From: Rikenellaceae bacterium
GTDB lineage: Bacteria; Bacteroidota; Bacteroidia; Bacteroidales; Rikenellaceae
DNA length: 64,000 bases
Direction of reading: 5' to 3'
NCBI GenBank assembly: GCA_017463585.1
Contig: JAFTOX010000013.1
Coordinates: 62,001-126,000 of the forward strand
Positions 35,193-44,547 of this stretch are shown piece after piece; position 1 is the stretch's first letter; every line of letters begins with the position of its first letter. The position numbers and the translations under genes were made by a program. A model generated the notes under the pieces. The model was not told the origin of the DNA and searched no databases. It was given only the letters and a program-made list of their open reading frames with translations.

Positions 35193-35233
35193 AAGGCTGG
35201 CTACCCCGAGATGAGTTGTCAGCCTTTATTATC
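35193..35233 (+). terminator. Terminator after glnN
   Basis: AAGGCTG / CAGCCTT stem with a ~20-nt loop and flanking AATAA/TTATT, 24 bp after the glnN stop. Because it covers 35216, the later ATG at 35249 is the better start for the next gene. Confidence 0.7.
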
Positions 35234-35248
35234 CTTAAACCCAACCCT

Positions 35249-35866
35249 ATGAAACACGAAATCACACCCCAAGAGAGCAAGCGAGGGCAGGCGTACTCAC
35301 TTTGGATCAAGTCGCCAATGCCGATGGTAACCCTCACCAAAACGTTCGATATAACCCGTCTGCAAAAGATCGCCAAGCAGCGAAGAGTAAAACTGAATAT
35401 GCTTTTATGCTGGTGCATTGGCAAAGCGGCAACCAAAATCGAGGAGTTCTATACCCTGCCCGAGGGCGACAAACTCTTCCGATACGACCGCATTGCAATC
35501 AACGTCATCGTGAACAACATCAAAGGCGGCATCAACTCGTGCGACGTTCCGTTCGTCGATGACGTAGAGCAATTTAACTCGTCATACGTCACATTTACAA
35601 GCGAAACGAGAAACACGTGCACAAGCATTTTCAACGAGGAGTATATGATCGTCGGCACCTCGGCTATGACCGCCACCGAACTCGACTCCATAGTAAATCA
35701 ATACACCGACAAATTCTGCAACCCAATGGTGATGTGGGGTCGATATCGCAAAGGTTGGTTCAAGACCACGTTGCCAATCTCATTCCAATTCCACCACGTA
35801 CAGATGGACGGTGGACACGCTGCGCAATTCCTCGAAATGTTGCAAAAGACAATCAACGCTTTATAA
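35249..35866 (+). CDS. Chloramphenicol acetyltransferase-like protein
   Basis: 205 residues from ATG 35249 (MKHEITPQESKRGQAY). The fold signature is the C-terminal HHVQMDGGHAAQF, matching the HHxxxDG catalytic motif of CAT trimers, with earlier FNEEYMIVGTSAMTA and PISFQFHH. Members acetylate chloramphenicol or unknown acceptors; many chromosomal homologues do not confer resistance. The strongly diverged central region makes true CAT activity uncertain. Confidence 0.8.
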   Translation: MKHEITPQESKRGQAYSLWIKSPMPMVTLTKTFDITRLQKIAKQRRVKLNMLLCWCIGKAATKIEEFYTLPEGDKLFRYDRIAINVIVNNIKGGINSCDVPFVDDVEQFNSSYVTFTSETRNTCTSIFNEEYMIVGTSAMTATELDSIVNQYTDKFCNPMVMWGRYRKGWFKTTLPISFQFHHVQMDGGHAAQFLEMLQKTINAL

Positions 35867-35880
35867 TCTTGGCGTACAAC

Positions 35881-35912
35881 AAAAAGCCGCACTCCCGAGG
35901 GGGTGCGGCTTT
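35881..35912. terminator. Bidirectional terminator
   Basis: AAAGCCGCAC(T)CCC / GGGGTGCGGCTTT with T-runs on both strands, between the convergent CAT-like and FKBP-like genes. Confidence 0.85.
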
Positions 35913-35943
35913 CTATTTTGCGAAATGCGAATCGTTCAGTCCG

Positions 35944-37263
35944 TTACTCCTCGATGTAGATCTCGAAGTAGAGCGGCGTATAAGACTGAACCTCAGTCGT
36001 TACGGTTGTCGTCTGGACATTCTCGCCCATATTCTCCTGAGCGTTCAACATCTCCTGATACATATAGTAGCTGTAATAGTCGTCGTAGCCACCGATACCG
36101 CCATAACCACCATAACCGCCGTACATACTATTGTAGTAGCTGCTATAATAGTTGTTGTACATATTCATATAGTAGTAATCCGACGAGTTGGTCGTGGTTG
36201 CCGAGCCGTTGCGATACTTACCCGAGCTACCGTAGCAGTAGAACGACGTTGCAACCACACGTGCCCACTGACCCTTCAAAAGGTGAGGAATCGTGTAGTT
36301 CCAAGCATTGATGTAGCCCGAACCCTCGTCGCCACTCTCATCGGTACTCTTACCCGACTCCTTCACGGTGAAATCCAACGCCTCGCCCGTGCTCTGCACC
36401 TCGCCAAAGACACGACGCTTGATCGAGTCGATGTTGGTATCGAACACAAAACCATCGAGGAATTTACCTACATACCAGATCTTTACGGTCGAATCGACCT
36501 TAATCGAGTCGCCCTTATAAGCGGTCTCGCCCTCGGGCAGACGGAACTTCTTATCGACATAGAGGTAATCGAGCGTATCGTTCACGGGCTTCCAATTACC
36601 CGTTGCAGCAACAAATGACTCAACCTCCTTCTCCTCGTCCTTCACGGGGTCCTTGGTCACGTGCACAATCTCGAAATCGATGATCGACGGCACACTACCA
36701 TTGAGCGAATACTGACCGCCATAGCCAGCGTCGTTGCTCGTACCCGTTGCACCGTAAGCCAACGTCGAGGGAATGTAGAGCGTACCCTTCGTACCGGCGT
36801 GCATTTTGAACTTGGTGCCGTCGTAGTTGGTCAGCGTGTTGCGCATAAGGTAGTGGGTACCTTCGAGCAGGTTGGCTGCATACTCACCGCAGAAGATATA
36901 GTCGGGCACATAGTGGGTGTACTTGGTGTAGGTACCCTGCCACTTGGCGATATCCTCATAACGCGAGAAGATGACATTGCCCGTCATATCGCGCATCGTG
37001 AAATTATACTTAACCCAAGTCACCGTGTCGTTTGTAGCCATACTCTTGGTATCGCCATAGTCGCTGATCTCGACCCAGAGGCCGTTCTCCTGACGCACGG
37101 CACGCTTACCGTTGTTATTCACGTGCTTGGCAACCCACGCATCGAGCGACTGCTGCTCCTTCTCCTCCAAGTCGATCTCGACCTTGTCGGCACACGAGAT
37201 CGCACCCGTAGCAACCACCATCGCCATCAGCGCGTAACGCAAAAATTTCATAGTTCGTTTCAT
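35944..37263 (-). CDS. FKBP-type peptidyl-prolyl isomerase-like lipoprotein with Tyr/Gly-rich insert
   Basis: 439 residues. The lipobox ISC gives Cys24 from Met1; a second Met5 is also a usable start. Two FKBP-like units are visible: one near 45-205 (GTKGTLYIPSTLAYGATG, SIIDFEIVHV) and one near 225-439 (VKIWYVGKFLDGFVFDTN, YTPLYFEIYIEE). The second is interrupted by a ~50-residue low-complexity segment of Tyr, Gly, Ser, Asn and Met (about 360-410). Envelope foldase or chaperone role is inferred. It follows the other FKBP lipoprotein gene by 18 bp. Confidence 0.82.
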   Translation of the reverse strand: MKRTMKFLRYALMAMVVATGAISCADKVEIDLEEKEQQSLDAWVAKHVNNNGKRAVRQENGLWVEISDYGDTKSMATNDTVTWVKYNFTMRDMTGNVIFSRYEDIAKWQGTYTKYTHYVPDYIFCGEYAANLLEGTHYLMRNTLTNYDGTKFKMHAGTKGTLYIPSTLAYGATGTSNDAGYGGQYSLNGSVPSIIDFEIVHVTKDPVKDEEKEVESFVAATGNWKPVNDTLDYLYVDKKFRLPEGETAYKGDSIKVDSTVKIWYVGKFLDGFVFDTNIDSIKRRVFGEVQSTGEALDFTVKESGKSTDESGDEGSGYINAWNYTIPHLLKGQWARVVATSFYCYGSSGKYRNGSATTTNSSDYYYMNMYNNYYSSYYNSMYGGYGGYGGIGGYDDYYSYYMYQEMLNAQENMGENVQTTTVTTEVQSYTPLYFEIYIEE

Positions 37264-37281
37264 TATGTCGTTTCGTTTTCG

Positions 37282-37881
37282 TTATTCAACATCATCAATC
37301 ACCGTGACCATCATCACCGCCGAGCGAGCCTCGATCACGCCCATCGCACGATCGCCATAGGCCGTTTCGTAGGGCATAAAGGTATAAACCGTATCGCCCT
37401 TTGCACAATCGGGTAACGTAAGTTCGAGCCCTTTTATTATGGGATCGGTGCCCAAAATTCGCACTGCAGGCGTAAAGTCCCAATAGGTCGTATCCAGATC
37501 GTACTGCTCTGCCAGAATCGCACCCGTTGCGCGGTTGTTGGTCGCAAAGGGGATATTCGCGGGCGACCCCTCGAACAGGTAGGCCTCATAGCGGAACGTA
37601 ATCTTCGACCCCTCGGCAATGCGCTTCGCTGGGCGATCGGCACGGTAGACGTTGGTAATGTGGCGATAAGCGTCGCCGCAACGAGTGTAGTAGGGCAACT
37701 TCTCGCCCGTCATCGACTGCTCGGCCTCCGCCTCACTCACCAGCTTCATACGCGAGGTCATATAGCTCACAAAACGATCCATCTGCGTCTGGAACACGTC
37801 CTCGCCCTTCTCGCACCCAACGGGAACGAGCGCCGTCGCCAAAAGTGCGACCACAGCAATATTTCTAATCAATCGTTTCAT
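37282..37881 (-). CDS. FKBP-type peptidyl-prolyl isomerase lipoprotein
   Basis: 199 residues from ATG 37881 (MKRLIRNIAVVALLA). The longer in-frame ORF start would put non-signal sequence in front of the lipoprotein peptide, which ends PVGC (Cys23). The FKBP-like core runs from about residue 80 with ITFRYEAYLFEG, IIKGLELTLPDCAKGDTVYTFMPYETAYG and a final VTVID strand. Paired with the next FKBP lipoprotein in one operon, as common in Bacteroidota. Confidence 0.85.
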   Translation of the reverse strand: MKRLIRNIAVVALLATALVPVGCEKGEDVFQTQMDRFVSYMTSRMKLVSEAEAEQSMTGEKLPYYTRCGDAYRHITNVYRADRPAKRIAEGSKITFRYEAYLFEGSPANIPFATNNRATGAILAEQYDLDTTYWDFTPAVRILGTDPIIKGLELTLPDCAKGDTVYTFMPYETAYGDRAMGVIEARSAVMMVTVIDDVE

Positions 37882-37914
37882 AAACTCATAAACGCACATA
37901 CTGCGTACAAATTG

Positions 37915-37943
37915 CAAAGATAGCGATAAATTTCGAAATTCAA
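37915..37943 (-). promoter_or_regulatory. Promoter of FKBP lipoprotein pair
   Basis: Minus strand TTG (37941-37943), 18 nt, TATCTTTG (37915-37922), about 35 nt before the revised start at 37881. Confidence 0.65.
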
Positions 37944-38004
37944 TGCCTAACAACCCTTATATTCTATGAATATTTTAATTCGCGCGCGGAAGTAGCGTCA
38001 AAAA

Positions 38005-38035
38005 TTGCTAAGTTTCGGAAAGTTGGTTATCTTTG
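38005..38035 (+). promoter_or_regulatory. Promoter of ychF operon
   Basis: TTG (38005-38007), 20 nt, TATCTTTG (38028-38035), 41 nt before the ychF ATG. Confidence 0.68.
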
Positions 38036-38075
38036 CACGTTAAAACAGTAACGAACAAAAACTAACAAACTCAAT

Positions 38076-39173
38076 ATGGCTTTACAATGCGGAATCGTAG
38101 GTTTGCCCAACGTCGGCAAATCGACTCTGTTCAACTGTCTGTCGAACGCTAAGGCGCAGGCAGCCAACTTCCCCTTCTGTACGATCGAGCCCAACGTGGG
38201 CGTGATCACCGTACCCGACGAGCGACTGATCAAGCTCGCCGAGATCGACAACCCTAAGCGTGTGATTCCCACCACGATCGAGATCGTCGATATCGCAGGT
38301 CTGGTTAAGGGCGCATCGAAGGGCGAAGGTCTGGGTAACAAATTCCTCGCAAATATTCGCAATACCGACGCAATTATCCACGTGTTGCGTTGCTTCGACA
38401 ACGAGAATATCACCCACGTCGATGGTACGATCGACCCCGTGCGCGACAAGAGCATTATCGACACCGAGTTGCAGCTCAAAGACCTCGAAACGGTCGAGAG
38501 CCGCATCGGCAAGGTGCAGAAGCAGGCTACGGCAGGCGATAAGAATGCCAAGCGTGCATTCGAGATTCTGAGTCGTTATAAGGAGGTCTTGGAGCAGGGT
38601 CGCTCGGCTCGCACGGTCGAGTTGGACAAGGAGGACCGCAAGGTGATCCCCGACCTTAACCTGCTGACCGACAAACCTGTATTGTACGTTTGCAACGTCG
38701 ATGAGCGTAGCGCCGCAACGGGCAACGCACACGTCGAGGCTGTTCGTGCAGCGATCGCTGAGGAGAATGCCGAGTTGTTGATCGTGGCAGCTGCAACCGA
38801 GGCCGATATTGCCGAGTTGGAGGATTACGACGAGCGTCAGATGTTCCTCGAAGAGGTGGGTCTGACCGAGTCCGGTGTGAGCCGACTGATCAAATCGGCA
38901 TACAAGTTGCTCGATCTGCAAACCTACTTCACGACGGGTGCCGACGAGAGCCGCGCTTGGACCTTCACACGTGGTATGAAGGCTCCGCAGGCGGCAGGTA
39001 TTATCCACTCGGATTTCGAGCGCGGATTCATTCGTGCCGAGGTGATCAAGTATGATGACTATGTGGCTCTGGGCTCGGAGAAGGCTTGCCGCGATGTGGG
39101 TAAGATCGGCATCGAGGGTAAGGAGTACGTGGTGCAGGACGGCGATATTATGCACTTCCTGTTCAACGTCTAA
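38076..39173 (+). CDS. ychF: Redox-regulated ribosome-associated ATPase YchF/OLA1
   Basis: 365 residues. It has an Obg-like G domain with P-loop GLPNVGKSTLFN, switch DIAGLVKGASKGEGLGNKFL, and NxxE-type NVDE in place of NKxD, which explains its ATP preference. It has a coiled-coil insert and a C-terminal TGS domain (RAEVIKYDDYVALGSEKACRDVG). Full length. First gene of a run with the SIMPL protein and gltX. Confidence 0.97.
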   Translation: MALQCGIVGLPNVGKSTLFNCLSNAKAQAANFPFCTIEPNVGVITVPDERLIKLAEIDNPKRVIPTTIEIVDIAGLVKGASKGEGLGNKFLANIRNTDAIIHVLRCFDNENITHVDGTIDPVRDKSIIDTELQLKDLETVESRIGKVQKQATAGDKNAKRAFEILSRYKEVLEQGRSARTVELDKEDRKVIPDLNLLTDKPVLYVCNVDERSAATGNAHVEAVRAAIAEENAELLIVAAATEADIAELEDYDERQMFLEEVGLTESGVSRLIKSAYKLLDLQTYFTTGADESRAWTFTRGMKAPQAAGIIHSDFERGFIRAEVIKYDDYVALGSEKACRDVGKIGIEGKEYVVQDGDIMHFLFNV

Positions 39174-39206
39174 ACCGTAGACTTAACTTATTGATTACGT
39201 GAGAAT

Positions 39207-39935
39207 ATGAAACGCTTTAACACTATTGCCATTGCACTGAGCATTGTGCTCGCTGCGCTCCTTTTGGGACGTGCCTATACCTACAAGTACCGTGCGCAAG
39301 AGACGGTCGTTGTTACGGGTTTGGCCGAGCGCGAATTTACGTCGGATTTGATCGTTTGGCGCGGTTGGATCACAGCCGAGGCGCAGGAGGCGGCCGAAGG
39401 CTACAAGCAGATCGAACAGAGCAAGGAGAAGGTGCTGCGATTCATCACATCGCACGGCATCGAGGCTGATAGTGTGGTGTTTATGTTCGTCAATGTCAAT
39501 AAGGAGTATGAGGGTATCTACTCGTCGAACGGCAACTATATGGGTCAGCAGTTCAAGGGCTACTCGTTGCGTCAGTCGTTCACGGTCGAATCGACCAATG
39601 TCGATGCTGTCGAGGCCATTTCGCGCGAGATCTCGTCGCTCATTGCGCAGGGTGTTTCGCTCGAATCGTGGCAACCCGAATACTATTACACCCGCTTGGA
39701 CGATGTCAAGCACGACCTGATTGAGCGCGCTACGGCCGATGCTCGCGGACGTGCCGAGAAGATCGCCGCAGCGTCGGGCGCACGCCTTGGCAAGGTGAGC
39801 GAGGCCCGTATGGGTGTGTTCCAGATTACGGGTGCAAATACCAACGATGAATTTACGGCAGGAGGTTCGTTCAACACTTCGAGCCGCCACAAGAAAGCGC
39901 GTATTACGATGAAACTCGAATACCGAGTTAAATAA
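39207..39935 (+). CDS. SIMPL (DUF541) domain protein
   Basis: 242 residues with an N-terminal signal or anchor (residues 7-23). VVTGLAEREFTSDLIVWRG begins the SIMPL/DUF541 domain, which ends with the characteristic ARGRAEKIAAASGARLGKV segment. Proteins of this family are periplasmic or membrane-linked and of unknown biochemical role. It lies 33 bp after ychF and 33 bp before gltX, likely one transcript. Confidence 0.88.
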   Translation: MKRFNTIAIALSIVLAALLLGRAYTYKYRAQETVVVTGLAEREFTSDLIVWRGWITAEAQEAAEGYKQIEQSKEKVLRFITSHGIEADSVVFMFVNVNKEYEGIYSSNGNYMGQQFKGYSLRQSFTVESTNVDAVEAISREISSLIAQGVSLESWQPEYYYTRLDDVKHDLIERATADARGRAEKIAAASGARLGKVSEARMGVFQITGANTNDEFTAGGSFNTSSRHKKARITMKLEYRVK

Positions 39936-39968
39936 TTTACTAAGCAACAAAAAAACAGACATAAATAG

Positions 39969-41507
39969 ATGAATACCAGACAAACACGTGTACGTTTTGC
40001 ACCGAGCCCGACGGGTCCGTTGCATATTGGCGGTCTGCGCACCGCGCTCTATAACTATCTTTTTGCGCGTCAGCGCGGCGGCAAGATGATTCTGCGTATC
40101 GAGGATACCGATTCGCAGCGTTTCGTTGAGGGCGCCGAGGAGTATATCAACGAGGCTTTGGCTTGGTGCGGCATCGAGATTGACGAGGGTGTGCGCGAAG
40201 GTGGCGAGTATGGTCCTTACCGCCAGAGCGAACGCCGCGAGATCTACCTGAAATATGCCGAGCAGCTGGTTGAGAACGGCAATGCTTACTACGCATTCGA
40301 TACTCCCGAGGAGTTGGACGCAATCCGTAAGGAGTACGAGGAGAAGGGCGAAACCTTCGCTTACAACTATGCCGTTCGTGAGCGTTTGGCAACGTCGTTG
40401 CGCCTTTCGGCTGATGAGGTGCGTGAGCGTATTGAGCGTGGTGATCAGTGGGTTATCCGCTTCCGTATGCCCGAGAACGAGGACGTAGAGATGCACGATT
40501 TGATTCGTGGCGATGTGAAGATGAACACCTCGACGCTCGACGATAAGGTGCTTTACAAATCGGCTGACCGACTGCCGACCTACCACTTGGCAAACATTGT
40601 CGATGACCACCTGATGGAGATCTCGCACGTGATTCGTGGCGAGGAGTGGTTGCCTTCGTTGCCGTTGCACTATCTGCTCTACCGCGCGTTTGGTTGGACC
40701 GATACACAGCCCGAATTTGCACATCTGCCTCTGCTGCTGAAACCTACGGGTCAAGGCAAACTCTCGAAGCGTGATGGCGACAAGATGGGCTTCCCCGTAT
40801 TCCCGCTGTTCTGGACGTCGCCCACGGGCGAAACTGCTCGCGGCTACCGCGAGGACGGTTACTTCCCTGAGGCTGTGGTTAATCTGTTGGCACTGCTGGG
40901 CTGGAACCCCGGTACCGAGCAGGAGATCTTCTCGATGGAGGAGCTGATCGCTGCCTTCTCGCTCGATCGCGTGAGCAAGTCGGGCGCACGTTTCCAGCCC
41001 GATAAGGCTCGCTGGTTCAACTCGCAGTATATGCACGAGCGCGACAATGCCGAGCTGGCTGAAGCATTCCTGCCCCTGCTCGCCGAGAAGGGCGTAGTGG
41101 CTGATCGTGAGCGCGTTGAGTATATCGTTGGCTTGGTTAAGGATCGTGCAACATTCGTGAGCGATTTCTGCGAATTGACCTCTTGTTTCTTCGCTGCTCC
41201 GACCGAGTATGACGCAAAATCGGTGCGCAAGTATTGGAAGGGCGAGGTGCCTGCACGTTTGGCTGAGCTGCGCGATGAGTTGGCTCAGTTGGAGGATTTC
41301 TCGGTTGAGGGTACCGATAAGTTTGTGCACGAGTGGAACGAGCGCAAAGGGTATGTCATCGGTCAGACGATGAACTCACTGCGTTTGGCAGTCGTGGGCG
41401 CTTGCAAGGGTCCGTCGATGTTCGAGATTCTCTACGTGGTTGGTCGTGAGGAGGTTGTGCGTCGTATCGACGCTGCTCTTGCCGCAATCCCCACGCCTGA
41501 GGAGTAA
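39969..41507 (+). CDS. gltX: Glutamyl-tRNA synthetase
   Basis: 512 residues. Class I synthetase with HIGH-type [18 protein letters not shown] at residues 10-27 and KMSKS-type [10 protein letters not shown] near 262. The anticodon-binding alpha-helical region fills the C-terminus. It charges tRNA-Glu and, in organisms lacking GlnRS, tRNA-Gln; which applies here cannot be told. The gene is followed by a heptad tract and a terminator. Confidence 0.97.
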   Translation: MNTRQTRVRFAPSPTGPLHIGGLRTALYNYLFARQRGGKMILRIEDTDSQRFVEGAEEYINEALAWCGIEIDEGVREGGEYGPYRQSERREIYLKYAEQLVENGNAYYAFDTPEELDAIRKEYEEKGETFAYNYAVRERLATSLRLSADEVRERIERGDQWVIRFRMPENEDVEMHDLIRGDVKMNTSTLDDKVLYKSADRLPTYHLANIVDDHLMEISHVIRGEEWLPSLPLHYLLYRAFGWTDTQPEFAHLPLLLKPTGQGKLSKRDGDKMGFPVFPLFWTSPTGETARGYREDGYFPEAVVNLLALLGWNPGTEQEIFSMEELIAAFSLDRVSKSGARFQPDKARWFNSQYMHERDNAELAEAFLPLLAEKGVVADRERVEYIVGLVKDRATFVSDFCELTSCFFAAPTEYDAKSVRKYWKGEVPARLAELRDELAQLEDFSVEGTDKFVHEWNERKGYVIGQTMNSLRLAVVGACKGPSMFEILYVVGREEVVRRIDAALAAIPTPEE

Positions 41508-41516
41508 CGGGAAATT

Positions 41517-41578
41517 CAAGATTCAAGATTCAAAATTCAAAATTCAAAATTGAGAATTGAGGATTGAGGATACAAAAT
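41517..41578 (+). repeat. ATTCAAR heptad tract after gltX
   Basis: Tandem 7-bp units (ATTCAAG, ATTCAAA) then decayed ATTGAGG units, starting 9 bp after the gltX stop and before its terminator. The units are in the same orientation relative to the upstream gene as in the other tracts. Confidence 0.8.
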
Positions 41579-41579
41579 T

Positions 41580-41610
41580 AAGCCGCACCCCGAAAGGTGC
41601 GGCTTTTTTT
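41580..41610 (+). terminator. Terminator after gltX
   Basis: AAGCCGCACC(CC)-GAAA-GGTGCGGCTT followed by TTTTTT. Confidence 0.9.
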
Positions 41611-41626
41611 GTCCGTGGTCGAGCGT

Positions 41627-42298
41627 TTATCTTATCGAGTTCATTCGAATGCTCGCCTTGACCAGCGCCAACGCACGGATACGCTCGATGGGGATCTCCT
41701 TGTCGGCGTGGTGGGGATTTTGGCTCACCAACTTCACATAGCCCTCACGCTCAGACTTTTGGATATACTTCACCGTGATATACTCCTCGCCCTCCAAATC
41801 GAGCGACAGCAGATACATATCACCCCAAAAGATATTGGTCGGGTCGCTCAACTGCTTGTAGAGCACAATGTCGCCACTCTTCAAAAGCGGATACATACTA
41901 TCGCCCGCAACATAGATCGCACCATCGCACTTGGGCAGATTGGGAATATGGATATAGTTGATCGGCTTGTTCGAGGCGTTGTCGGCAAACAGAGGCACCA
42001 AACCCGCCGTACCCTCTATACTATATAAAGGTACGCTTTGCAGGGGTACGGTGTTGTCCGTGCGGCGCATAAACGCCGTAAAGTCGGGCTGCGCATTGAA
42101 CATTTCGCCACGCCCCGTATCGAGCCAATCGGGATTTACGTTCAATTCTTGAACCAAAATATTCTTATTTCGCTCCGACAAGGCGGCCTTGCCCGTCTCG
42201 ATCATCGAGAGTGCACTCTTACCAACGCCCATCTTTTGCGCCAGCACCTCCTGTGTCAGTCCTAACTCCTTACGGATCAATTTCAAACGCGACGCCAT
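41627..42298 (-). CDS. XRE-S24 phage-type repressor
   Basis: 223 residues from ATG 42298 (MASRLKLIRKELGLTQ); an upstream Met in the ORF would add a leader without domain features. An XRE helix-turn-helix covers residues 3-60 (TQEVLAQKMGVGKSALSMIETG). The S24/LexA-like peptidase domain near 105-215 has the Ser in VAGDSMYPLLKSGD and Lys in ITVKYIQ, so self-cleavage is possible. Repeated TTGAA/TTCAA half-sites upstream may be its operator. Part of a prophage remnant. Confidence 0.88.
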   Translation of the reverse strand: MASRLKLIRKELGLTQEVLAQKMGVGKSALSMIETGKAALSERNKNILVQELNVNPDWLDTGRGEMFNAQPDFTAFMRRTDNTVPLQSVPLYSIEGTAGLVPLFADNASNKPINYIHIPNLPKCDGAIYVAGDSMYPLLKSGDIVLYKQLSDPTNIFWGDMYLLSLDLEGEEYITVKYIQKSEREGYVKLVSQNPHHADKEIPIERIRALALVKASIRMNSIR

Positions 42299-42340
42299 AA
42301 CCAATCTATAATATTTTCTTATGAATTTTTCGCTCAAAAT

Positions 42341-42386
42341 TTGAACAAAATTCAATTTTTGAACTTATCTTTGTACTGCAAAGTTA
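42341..42386. promoter_or_regulatory. Divergent promoters with candidate repressor operator
   Basis: Plus-strand TATCTTTG (42366-42373) and minus-strand TAACTTTG (42379-42386) lie almost back to back. Half-sites TTGAA/TTCAA/TTGAA occupy 42341-42362 (TTGAACAAAATTCAA and TTCAATTTTTGAA). This fits binding of the S24 repressor at a lysis/lysogeny-like switch. Confidence 0.55.
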
Positions 42387-42500
42387 AACAAATGAATCGA
42401 AACTGCAAACAAAAATCGTGAAAATATTTCATACGGAGCGATTTGCGGGCGCACAAAGCTCGATTCAATTAATGAACCTAATTTAATTTTATTTACAACT

Positions 42501-42788
42501 ATGTTGAACATCACATCTGAAATCTACCGAACGGTGGCCAATCGTCTGCGTGAGGCAGTGGGAGAGGCCGAATTTTTCTCCGGTACGATTGCGGTGGCTG
42601 CCGACGTCGACTACACTCTGCGTGCGACGCTGCTGATCTATCGACGCACCGTGAGCGACGAGAGTGGCTCGTGGCGCGCGATCGACCACGTGGTACCCGT
42701 GTGGTGGGAGTTCCACTCGGTGACCGACGAGGGCGAAGTGCTGAACGATTTCGACTTTGCCGAGTTTGAGCGCGAGCTGATCGACTAA
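42501..42788 (+). CDS. Small phage-associated hypothetical protein
   Basis: 95 residues, acidic, no signal peptide (MLNITSEIYRTVANRLREAV). No domain recognised. It lies between the repressor and terminase genes, downstream of the plus-strand divergent promoter, so it is probably of phage origin. A 212-bp stretch after it contains no feature I can support. Confidence 0.7.
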   Translation: MLNITSEIYRTVANRLREAVGEAEFFSGTIAVAADVDYTLRATLLIYRRTVSDESGSWRAIDHVVPVWWEFHSVTDEGEVLNDFDFAEFERELID

Positions 42789-43000
42789 CGCACTCCCCCA
42801 CCGCGACTTCGAGCACAACCAATTTCCCACCTACGGAGGACGCTCCGCCCGAAGTCAAAAACATTCACATCTCGTAGCAACCGTCCTCACCCACCGAAGG
42901 ACGCTTCACTCACCCGATTACATATCTTTCCAAACCAAGCTTTTCAAACGAGGGCGGTCGCTACTTTTTTTGCCAAAACCTTAAAACCCAAATAGCAACT

Positions 43001-44413
43001 ATGATCTCATTCGAAGAGTATGCCAAGGCGGTCTATCCGTTTCTGGACGTGACCCCATTTCATCAAACCTATTACCGTGTGCTTCAAATGTTTGCCGAGG
43101 GGCGCATACGCCGCCTGATCGTCACAATGCCACCACAGCACGGCAAATCGGTTGGTTCGACCACGCTACTGCCCGCCTATCTGCTCGGGCTCGACCCCGA
43201 CCTGCGTGTGGCGATTGCCTCCTACTCGGCCTCGCTCGCCAATAAATTCAACCGACGTGTGCAACGTATTATCGAATCAAAGGAGTACAACGAAATCTTC
43301 CCGCTGACGACAATCAAGCAGGGCGGCAAGCCCGCAAACTATATCCGCACGGCCGACGAGGTCGAGATCATCGGTCGGCGAGGCGAGCTGTTGTCCGTAG
43401 GTCGTGAGGGCGCGCTGACGGGCAACCGTGTCGATGTCTTTATCCTCGACGACCTCTACAAAGACGCGATGGAGGCCAACTCGCCCGTCACGCGCGAGAA
43501 CTGCTGGGAGTGGTACACCTCGGTGGTGCGTACGCGTATGCACAACCTCTCGCGCGAGTTGATTGTATTCACGCGCTGGCACGAGGAGGACCTCATCGGA
43601 CGCATAACCCAACGCGAACGAGTATTCGAGTTGAACGATTGGGCGCAGGTGGAGTCGATCGACCGCAACGAATGGTTGCACCTCAATTTCGAGGCGTTGA
43701 AAGAGTCGCTGCCCACGGCGCTCGATCCCCGTTTGGAGGGCGAGGCGCTCTGGCCCGAGCAACAAGATGCTGAGCTGCTGATGGCCAAGCGTAGGCTCGA
43801 CACCACCCGATTTGAGTGTATGTATCAAGGTCGTCCCGCACCACAGGGAGGATTGCTCTATGGCGATGGATTTGCACGCTACGACACCCTGCCGCGCGAA
43901 GTGGTACGCTGGGGCAACTACACCGACACGGCCGATATGGGCGACGATTACCTCTGCTCGATATGCTATGCGGTCGATGTCGATGGGGTGATCTATGTGA
44001 CCGATGTGGTCTATTCGCGCGAGCCGATGGAGGTGACCGAGGGTCTTGTGGCCGAGATGTTGCGACGCACACAGACTCGCCAAGCCGCCATCGAGAGCAA
44101 CAACGGCGGTCGAGGATTTGCCCGTGCCGTGCAACGCCTTGCACCCGAGGTGAAGGTCGAGTGGTTTCACCAAAGCGGCAACAAGGAGGCACGAATACTA
44201 TCGAACTCGGCTACGGTGTTGCACGCACTGCGTATGCCCGAGAATTGGGCTGCGCTGTGGCCCGAGCTCTACCAGCACCTGACCACCTATCGACGAATGT
44301 TCTCGGCCAATCGCTGGCACGACGCCGCCGACGTGGTGACGGGAATTGTCGAACGTGAGGTTATTGACCGCCACGATCGACGCGTGCGGCATATTTCGTT
44401 TGTGGGAAGGTAA
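43001..44413 (+). CDS. Phage terminase large subunit
   Basis: 470 residues, apparently complete. The N-terminal ATPase has Walker A MPPQHGKSVGS near residue 44 and Walker B VFILDDLY near 147. The C-terminal RNase H-like nuclease (Terminase_6C type) has YTDTADMGDDYLCS, ITDVVYSREP-like strands and AAIESNNGGRGFAR. The enzyme packages phage DNA. No portal, capsid or small terminase gene follows, so it is a remnant or has been kept for another reason. Confidence 0.9.
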   Translation: MISFEEYAKAVYPFLDVTPFHQTYYRVLQMFAEGRIRRLIVTMPPQHGKSVGSTTLLPAYLLGLDPDLRVAIASYSASLANKFNRRVQRIIESKEYNEIFPLTTIKQGGKPANYIRTADEVEIIGRRGELLSVGREGALTGNRVDVFILDDLYKDAMEANSPVTRENCWEWYTSVVRTRMHNLSRELIVFTRWHEEDLIGRITQRERVFELNDWAQVESIDRNEWLHLNFEALKESLPTALDPRLEGEALWPEQQDAELLMAKRRLDTTRFECMYQGRPAPQGGLLYGDGFARYDTLPREVVRWGNYTDTADMGDDYLCSICYAVDVDGVIYVTDVVYSREPMEVTEGLVAEMLRRTQTRQAAIESNNGGRGFARAVQRLAPEVKVEWFHQSGNKEARILSNSATVLHALRMPENWAALWPELYQHLTTYRRMFSANRWHDAADVVTGIVEREVIDRHDRRVRHISFVGR

Positions 44414-44415
44414 GT

Positions 44416-44458
44416 GAGATTCACAATTCACAATTCACAATTCAAGATACAAGATTGG
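44416..44458 (+). repeat. Heptad tract after terminase gene
   Basis: ATTCACA units repeated three times then ATTCAAG, beginning 3 bp after the terminase stop. Variant of the ATTCAAR heptad seen elsewhere, same orientation. Confidence 0.7.
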
Positions 44459-44513
44459 CATTCGAGGCGGCAGAATTCTATACAAATAACTAACTACCCA
44501 CCCGCCGAAAACA

Positions 44514-44545
44514 AAAAGACCGCACTTCAAAAGTGCGGTCTTCTT
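44514..44545 (-). terminator. Terminator after tRNA-Gln
   Basis: Minus strand AAGACCGCACTT-TTG-AAGTGCGGTCTT then TTTTG. Perfect stem, immediately 3' of the tRNA. It may also stop plus-strand readthrough from the terminase gene. Confidence 0.85.
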
Positions 44546-44547
44546 AG

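Noticed and set aside
35249-35866. Antibiotic-resistance gene call for the CAT-like protein
   Set aside because: Only the catalytic motif is clearly shared; no mobile element is adjacent, and chromosomal CAT-like proteins often lack resistance activity.
39195-41330. 711-codon minus-strand ORF opposite gltX and the SIMPL gene
   Set aside because: It spans two well-identified genes and their gap; no motif or promoter supports it.
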